Of a stretch of DNA of 64,000 nt, positions 59,171 to 64,000 are shown piece by piece. The stretch comes from Paracoccus aurantiacus (GTDB lineage Bacteria > Pseudomonadota > Alphaproteobacteria > Rhodobacterales > Rhodobacteraceae). The position numbers and the translations under genes were made by a program. How positions within the stretch are numbered: position 1 is the stretch's first letter; each line of letters begins with the position of its first letter. The stretch spans positions 124,001 to 188,000 of the forward strand of contig NZ_VOPL01000002.1 of the NCBI RefSeq assembly GCF_007993065.1, in the 5' to 3' direction. Under the pieces are notes generated by a model. The model did not search any database. It had not been told where the DNA came from and saw only the letters and a program-made list of their open reading frames with translations.

Positions 59171-59899
59171 ATGACCTATTGCGTTGCGCTGAAACTGAAT
59201 GCCGGGCTGGTGCTGCTGTCTGATACGCGCACCAATGCCGGCCTCGACAATATCTCGACCTATCGGAAGATGTTCTTCTTCGAGGAACCCGGAGAGCGTG
59301 TTATCGCGATGATGACGGCCGGAAGTCTTTCTGTGACCCAGACGACAATCTCGCGCTTGCAGGAAGCGATCGAATCGCCCGAATCGACTGAACGGACGTC
59401 GATCATGAAGGCGCAGACGATGCTGGGTGTGGTCGACATCATCGGCGATACTCTGGCCAAGACGCGGCGCGAAATCGCCATGCAATGCTCCGATCTGAAG
59501 CAAAGCCAGTCCTCGGCCAGCATTATCGTTGCCGGTCAGCGCGAGGGCGGGGACATGCGGCTGTTCCTGATCTATCCCGAGGGCAATCATATCGAGGCGA
59601 CCGAGGACACGCCCTATCTGCAGATTGGCGAGCATAAATACGGCAAACCGATCCTTGACCGTGTGGTGACGCCCGCGACCAGCCTTGAGGACGCGCAGAA
59701 GGCCGCACTTCTGTCGATGGATTCGACCATGAAGTCGAACCTGTCGGTTGGCATGCCGCTGGATCTGGCCGTGATCGAGGAAGGTGCCTGCCGCGTCAGC
59801 GCCAAGCGGCGCATCCTGAAAGGCGATCCGCAGTTTTCTGCCATGTCGGTGGCATGGTCCGAAGCCCTGCGCGAGGCGTTCGTAGAGATGCCGCTTTAG
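59171..59899 (+). CDS. Anbu proteasome-like peptidase subunit
   Basis: A 242-residue Ntn-hydrolase of the ancestral beta-subunit (Anbu/BPH) family. Thr2 in MTYCVAL would be the N-terminal nucleophile once Met is removed. [11 protein letters not shown] near residue 15 and KMFFFEEPG near residue 33 are typical. It is the last gene of the ATP-grasp operon and its stop overlaps that of convergent mutS by a few bases. Substrate unknown; the neighbours suggest peptides made by the ATP-grasp partner. Confidence 0.92.
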   Translation: MTYCVALKLNAGLVLLSDTRTNAGLDNISTYRKMFFFEEPGERVIAMMTAGSLSVTQTTISRLQEAIESPESTERTSIMKAQTMLGVVDIIGDTLAKTRREIAMQCSDLKQSQSSASIIVAGQREGGDMRLFLIYPEGNHIEATEDTPYLQIGEHKYGKPILDRVVTPATSLEDAQKAALLSMDSTMKSNLSVGMPLDLAVIEEGACRVSAKRRILKGDPQFSAMSVAWSEALREAFVEMPL

Positions 59900-62532
59900 C
59901 GCGGTATCTCTGCCAATCCCTTCAGTTCATAGATCAGATCCAGCGCCTCGCGCGGGGTCAGGCTGTCGGGGTGGATGTCATGCAGCCGTGCCTCGGCGGC
60001 GCTTTCCTTTGCCTTGGTGGGCGCGGGGGCGGGTGGTGCCGCGCGAAACAGCGGCAGGTCGTCGATGATGGCGGCAGGTTTGGCCGCGCCTTCCCTTTCG
60101 CCGGATTCCAGACTGGCAAGGATGTCGCGGGCGCGGGTCACGACCGCATCCGGCAACCCCGCCAGACGGGCGACCTGAACCCCATAGGAACGGTCGGCGG
60201 CGCCCTTCTTAACTTCGTGCAGGAAGATTACCTCGCCTTCCCATTCGCGCACGGCGACTGTTGCGTTGTCGACGCCTTCCAGCCGGGCGGCAAGGGCCGT
60301 CAATTCGTGGTAATGCGTGGCGAACAGCGCGCGGCAGCGGTTCACGGCCTGCAGATGTTCCATGACCGCCCAAGCGATCGACAACCCGTCCCAGGTCGCT
60401 GTGCCGCGCCCGATTTCATCAAGGATCACCAGCGCGCGGTCGTCCGCCTGATTAAGGATTGCGGCGGTTTCGACCATCTCGACCATGAAGGTCGAACGCC
60501 CCCGCGCCAGATCGTCAGCGGCACCGACGCGGCTGAACAGCTGGCTGACCAGCCCGATATGGGCACGGCTCGCGGGCACGAAGGATCCGGCCTGAGCGAG
60601 AATGGCGATCAGCGCGTTCTGGCGCAGAAATGTCGACTTACCGGCCATGTTCGGCCCGGTCAGAAGCCAGATGGCGGGCGTATCACCGCCGGTCAGCGCG
60701 CAATCATTGGCGACGAAGCTTTCGGCCTTGCGCCGCAGGGCGCGTTCGACAACCGGGTGCCGCCCTGCCTCTATCTCGAATGCGCGGCTGTCGTCGACCT
60801 GTGGCCGGGTCCAGCCTTCGCCATTGGCCAGATCGGCGAAGGCGGCGTTCAGGTCGATCTCTGCCAGCGCGCGGGCGGCCTGTCCTATGGGGCCTGCGGC
60901 GGCAAGAATGGCATCGCGCAGGCGGGCGAAGATGCCGCGTTCGATCTCCAAAGCGCGGTCGCGGGCATTCAGGATGCGCGTTTCCAGCTCTGACAGCGGA
61001 ACCGTGGTGAAGCGGACCTGATTGGCGGTGGTCTGGCGATGGATGAAGGTTTCCGACAAAGGCGGGGCCATCATCTTCTGCGCGTGGGTTGCCGTCGTTT
61101 CGATGAAATAGCCAAGCACGTTGTTATGCTTGATCTTCAGGCTGCTTACGCCCGCAAGGTCAGCATATTCCCCCTGCATCTTCGCAATGACACCCCTGCC
61201 TTCGTCACGAAGCTGCCGCGTCTCGTCCAGATCGGCGTCGAAGCCCTGCGCGACGAAACCGCCGTCACGCGCCAGAAGCGGGGGCTCGGCCACCAGCGCA
61301 TCATCAAGAAGGTCGATCAGGTCATCATGGCCTACCAGATCGCGCGCGGCCTCGGCCAGCACATCCACATTGTCATCGCCCAGCATGGCCGCGACGCTGA
61401 TCGCCTGCGTCAGTCCGGCGCGGATCGCCGCCAGATCGCGCGGGCCGCCCCGTTCCAGCGCAAGCCGCGACAGCGCGCGGTCCATGTCGGGTACACGTGC
61501 AAGTGCCTCGCGCAGATCGGCGGTCAGGCGGGCGTCATCCGCCAGATGGGCCACGGCATCATGGCGGGCGTGGATGGTGGCCAGATCGCGGGAAGGGGCA
61601 GAGATTCGGCGTTCCAGCAGCCGCGCGCCCGCCGCTGTGGCCGTCCGGTCGATGGCCGCCAGAAGCGAGCCTTCGCGCCCGCCCGAAAGCGCCTGCGTCA
61701 ATTCCAGATTGCGCCGGGTCGCCGCGTCGATCTGGACGTTTCCGGCTGCTTCTTCGCGCATCGGCGGGCGGATCAGCGGCAGCTGCGCCTTCTGGGTCAG
61801 CTCCAGATAGGCGGCAAGCGCCCCCATCGCGGCCAGCTCGGCACGGCTGAAATTGCCGAAACCGTCCAGCGTTTCCACCTGGAACAGCGCCGCCAGACGG
61901 CGGGTCGCGGCAGATGAGTCGAAATTCTGCGGGGGAAGTTCGGTCAGCGCCGCACCTGCTTCCAACACCAGTTCGTCCAGCCCGCTGCCCTCCACCGCCA
62001 GAACCTCGCGCGGGGCGATCCGCGCCAGTTCGGGCGCCAGCCGCGCAGACGCACAACCCATCACCCGCAGCGAGCCGGTCGAGATATCGACCCAAGCCAG
62101 CGCGCCTTCGTCGCGGACATTGGCGAAGGCCGCCAGAAAGTTGTGCCGCCGCGCTTCCAGCAGCGATTCTTCGGTCAGGGTGCCGGGCGTCACCAGCCGC
62201 ACAACGTCGCGCGCCACGACGGACTTGCTGCCGCGCTTCTTGGCCTCTGCCGGGTCTTCCATCTGTTCGGCGATAGCAACGCGGAAACCCTTGCGGATCA
62301 ACGTCAGCAGATAGCTTTCGGCGGCGTGGACGGGCACGCCGCACATGGGGATCGGCTCTCCCGCATGGGTGCCGCGCTTGGTCAGCGCGATGTCCAGGGC
62401 GGCTGCGGCGGCGACGGCGTCGTCAAAGAACATCTCGTAGAAATCGCCCATGCGATAGAACAGCAGCGCACCCGGATTGGCCTCGCGAATTGCGAGATAC
62501 TGGGCCATCATCGGGGTCGGCTGGTCGGTCAT
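59896..62532 (-). CDS. mutS: DNA mismatch repair protein MutS
   Basis: Mismatch-recognition ATPase of 878 residues. F31-Y32-E33 is the mismatch-binding motif and [14 protein letters not shown] the Walker A. The [18 protein letters not shown]alker B follows. All MutS domains are present. The frame ends over the stop of the convergent Anbu gene. Upstream, 95 bases separate it from the divergent FAH-fold gene. Confidence 0.98.
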   Translation of the reverse strand: MTDQPTPMMAQYLAIREANPGALLFYRMGDFYEMFFDDAVAAAAALDIALTKRGTHAGEPIPMCGVPVHAAESYLLTLIRKGFRVAIAEQMEDPAEAKKRGSKSVVARDVVRLVTPGTLTEESLLEARRHNFLAAFANVRDEGALAWVDISTGSLRVMGCASARLAPELARIAPREVLAVEGSGLDELVLEAGAALTELPPQNFDSSAATRRLAALFQVETLDGFGNFSRAELAAMGALAAYLELTQKAQLPLIRPPMREEAAGNVQIDAATRRNLELTQALSGGREGSLLAAIDRTATAAGARLLERRISAPSRDLATIHARHDAVAHLADDARLTADLREALARVPDMDRALSRLALERGGPRDLAAIRAGLTQAISVAAMLGDDNVDVLAEAARDLVGHDDLIDLLDDALVAEPPLLARDGGFVAQGFDADLDETRQLRDEGRGVIAKMQGEYADLAGVSSLKIKHNNVLGYFIETTATHAQKMMAPPLSETFIHRQTTANQVRFTTVPLSELETRILNARDRALEIERGIFARLRDAILAAAGPIGQAARALAEIDLNAAFADLANGEGWTRPQVDDSRAFEIEAGRHPVVERALRRKAESFVANDCALTGGDTPAIWLLTGPNMAGKSTFLRQNALIAILAQAGSFVPASRAHIGLVSQLFSRVGAADDLARGRSTFMVEMVETAAILNQADDRALVILDEIGRGTATWDGLSIAWAVMEHLQAVNRCRALFATHYHELTALAARLEGVDNATVAVREWEGEVIFLHEVKKGAADRSYGVQVARLAGLPDAVVTRARDILASLESGEREGAAKPAAIIDDLPLFRAAPPAPAPTKAKESAAEARLHDIHPDSLTPREALDLIYELKGLAEIPR

Positions 62533-62627
62533 GGGCGGCTCCTTAACGGGATGGTTCTAACGCATCACGCGGTGATTGCCAGACCGTGCTGGCTGGGGCA
62601 GGCTGGCCCGATCAGGGAGGATGCAGA

Positions 62628-63464
62628 ATGAAATATGCGATTGCGATACTGGCGCTGTCGGCGGGGCCTGCCATGGCCGAATGCCCCGCGCCCGAAGCGA
62701 TGTATGCCGCCGCCGAGGGCTGGATGGCGGGCGAAAGGCTGGCCGATCCGGGCGTGGCGAACATGCAGGACGCCGCCTGCGCCTATAATTCCTATCTTGA
62801 GCGACTGGAGGATGATCTGGGCCGTCCGGTCGGCGTGAAGGTTGGCTTCACCTCGAAACCTGCACAGGAACGCTTTGGCGTCGATGCGCCAGTGGCGGGC
62901 GCGCTGTTCCAGCCGATGCTGCTGGAAAACGGCGCAGCTGTCAGCATGAGCGGGTCGCGCACACCGTTTTACGAGGCTGATCTGATCGTGACGGTCGCCG
63001 ATCCTGCAGCGCTGGCAGCCGCCACCACGCGAGAAGAGGCGGCGGCGGCCCTTGGCAATGTTCAGGCCTTTGTCGAACTGCCCGATATGGCGCTGGCGAA
63101 GGGTTTGAAGCCCACCGGCCCGATCATGGCATCTTACGGCGTGATACCGTGGCGCGGTGTGCTGGGCGAATCGGTCGCGATTTCCGATCTGGCCGACCCG
63201 GTCGCCGATCTGGGCGCGCTGACTGCGGTGTTGAAAGCCGATGGCGCGGTAGAGGACGAAGCCACCGGCGCGGCGCTGCTGGGGCACCCGCTGGATGTGG
63301 TGCTGTGGTTGGTCCGGCAGGGCGGGTTCGATCTGTCCGAGGGCTCGGTCATCTCGCTGGGTTCGCTTGGCGCGCTGCATCCGGCCACGCCGGGGCTGGC
63401 AGTGCAGGCGGACTACATGATCGGCGACAAGCCCCTTTCGGTGTCGCTGACGACTGTCGAATGA
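62628..63464 (+). CDS. Exported FAH-fold hydratase-like protein
   Basis: A 278-residue protein resembling 2-keto-4-pentenoate hydratase/FAH-family enzymes, with VGVKVGFTSKPAQERFG, a YEADLIVTVAD segment and a GPIMASYGVIPWRG segment. It is unusual in starting with a clear signal peptide (MKYAIAILALSAGPAMA, cleavage before EC), since the family is normally cytosolic. GGGAGG precedes the ATG. Metal ligands of the family were not all verified. It overlaps the next gene by ATGA. Confidence 0.75.
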   Translation: MKYAIAILALSAGPAMAECPAPEAMYAAAEGWMAGERLADPGVANMQDAACAYNSYLERLEDDLGRPVGVKVGFTSKPAQERFGVDAPVAGALFQPMLLENGAAVSMSGSRTPFYEADLIVTVADPAALAAATTREEAAAALGNVQAFVELPDMALAKGLKPTGPIMASYGVIPWRGVLGESVAISDLADPVADLGALTAVLKADGAVEDEATGAALLGHPLDVVLWLVRQGGFDLSEGSVISLGSLGALHPATPGLAVQADYMIGDKPLSVSLTTVE

Positions 63465-63868
63465 CCGAGGGGCTGAGCCACATCACCTTCATCTGCCGCG
63501 ATCTGGACCGGATGGAGGAGATCCTGACCCGCGTGCTGCTGGCGAAGAAAATCTATGACAGCGAGGGCGAGGGGTTTTCCCTCTCGCCCGAACGATTCTT
63601 CGATATCGGCGGCGTCTGGGTGGCGGTGATGCAGGGCGATCCGCTGCCCGAGCGCAGCTATAACCACGTCGCCTTCAAGATCGCTGATGTGGACTATGAT
63701 GCGCGGCTGTTGGCTGTTCGCGAATTGGGTCTGGATGTCCGCGAAAGCCGCCCAAGGGTAGAGGGCGAGGGGCGGTCGATCTACTTCCACGACGCGGATA
63801 ACCACCTGTTCGAATTGCATACCGGGACGCTGGCGGAGCGGTTGAGGCGATATATGGCGATGGTGTAG
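63461..63868 (+). CDS. FosX-type fosfomycin hydrolase (VOC family)
   Basis: A 135-residue vicinal-oxygen-chelate protein. The metal ligands H7, H69 and E118 and the candidate base E44 sit exactly where FosX (Listeria) has them, and the PRVEGEGRSIYFHDADNHLFE segment is shared with the family, along with LSHITFICRDLDRM at the N-terminus. FosX adds water to the fosfomycin epoxide. The start overlaps the FAH gene's stop (ATGA). A related VOC role on another epoxide is possible, so resistance is inferred. Confidence 0.8.
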   Translation: MTEGLSHITFICRDLDRMEEILTRVLLAKKIYDSEGEGFSLSPERFFDIGGVWVAVMQGDPLPERSYNHVAFKIADVDYDARLLAVRELGLDVRESRPRVEGEGRSIYFHDADNHLFELHTGTLAERLRRYMAMV

Positions 63869-64000
63869 TCGCGGTCGCCACCCTCTGGCCGCAAGAGAGC
63901 GTAATCGTAGCGACAGACGCCATGACCGCACCTGATTGTCTTGGTCCAGTTCGGTGATTCGGCGAGCTCTGCGGCGGCCCATATATACTTGAAGCCCGGC
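63869..64000. other. Right-edge stretch, no gene assigned
   Basis: The last 132 bases show open frames on the minus strand that run off the window, but no motif or start decides between them. Possibly the 3' end of a gene lying mostly outside. Confidence 0.3.

Overview
The window looks like chromosomal DNA of a GC-rich alphaproteobacterium of the Rhodobacterales, most like Paracoccus or a close relative. This is an inference from gene content and order: ubiB-ubiE, mutM, an enoyl-CoA hydratase, rpsT, then dnaA, dnaN, recF and gyrB, with alphaproteobacterial flagellin regulators (flaF, flbT) further on. Most of the window is housekeeping. No rRNA, tRNA, CRISPR array or transposase was recognised. 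The left edge cuts ubiB.

Region by region. 1-12.6 kb is the replication-initiation neighbourhood: ubiquinone genes, DNA repair, rpsT, then dnaA-dnaN-recF and gyrB, with a phospholipase D-type gene on the opposite strand between recF and gyrB. The dnaA leader holds three inverted repeats and a cluster of GANTC sites. 12.7-20 kb is mixed metabolism and regulation: outer-membrane protein, WYL regulator, GST, EamA exporter, HU, AMP nucleosidase, flavin monooxygenase and SDR epimerase. 20-26.3 kb is a split flagellar cluster. FlgD and FliK run left. A rod-binding protein, a FlgN-like chaperone, flagellin, FlaF, FlbT and a DUF1217 protein run right. About 575 bases of gene-poor DNA lie beside flgD. 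26.5-31.8 kb holds carB and a DUF3302-like/HlyD membrane pair.

31.8-33.8 kb is a visibly AT-rich two-gene island unlike everything around it: a ParA-type ATPase and a SIR2-family protein with an ATGA stop/start overlap. It has its own candidate promoter and no mobility gene. It is the best candidate here for an undescribed system, possibly anti-phage NAD+ depletion, though that is inferred only from the protein families. Beside it is an orphan BrnA-like antitoxin with four 11-bp tandem repeats upstream.

34-55 kb returns to ordinary genes: truA, an XpaC-like gene with a 27-codon upstream ORF, arginase, TauE/SafE, a Nudix protein, metG, metH, plsC-ftsX-ftsE, an MJ0042 zinc-ribbon protein, a HisC-type aminotransferase, an alanine/glycine symporter, pheS, a TM2 protein, a LolA-like protein and a lytic transglycosylase-like lipoprotein. 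56-59.9 kb is a compact operon of a circularly permuted ATP-grasp protein, an alpha-E protein, a transglutaminase-like protease and the proteasome-like Anbu subunit. This conserved set has been suggested to make and remove peptide tags, and its function is still poorly defined. mutS follows on the other strand. Then come an exported FAH-fold protein and a FosX-type fosfomycin hydrolase joined by an ATGA overlap.
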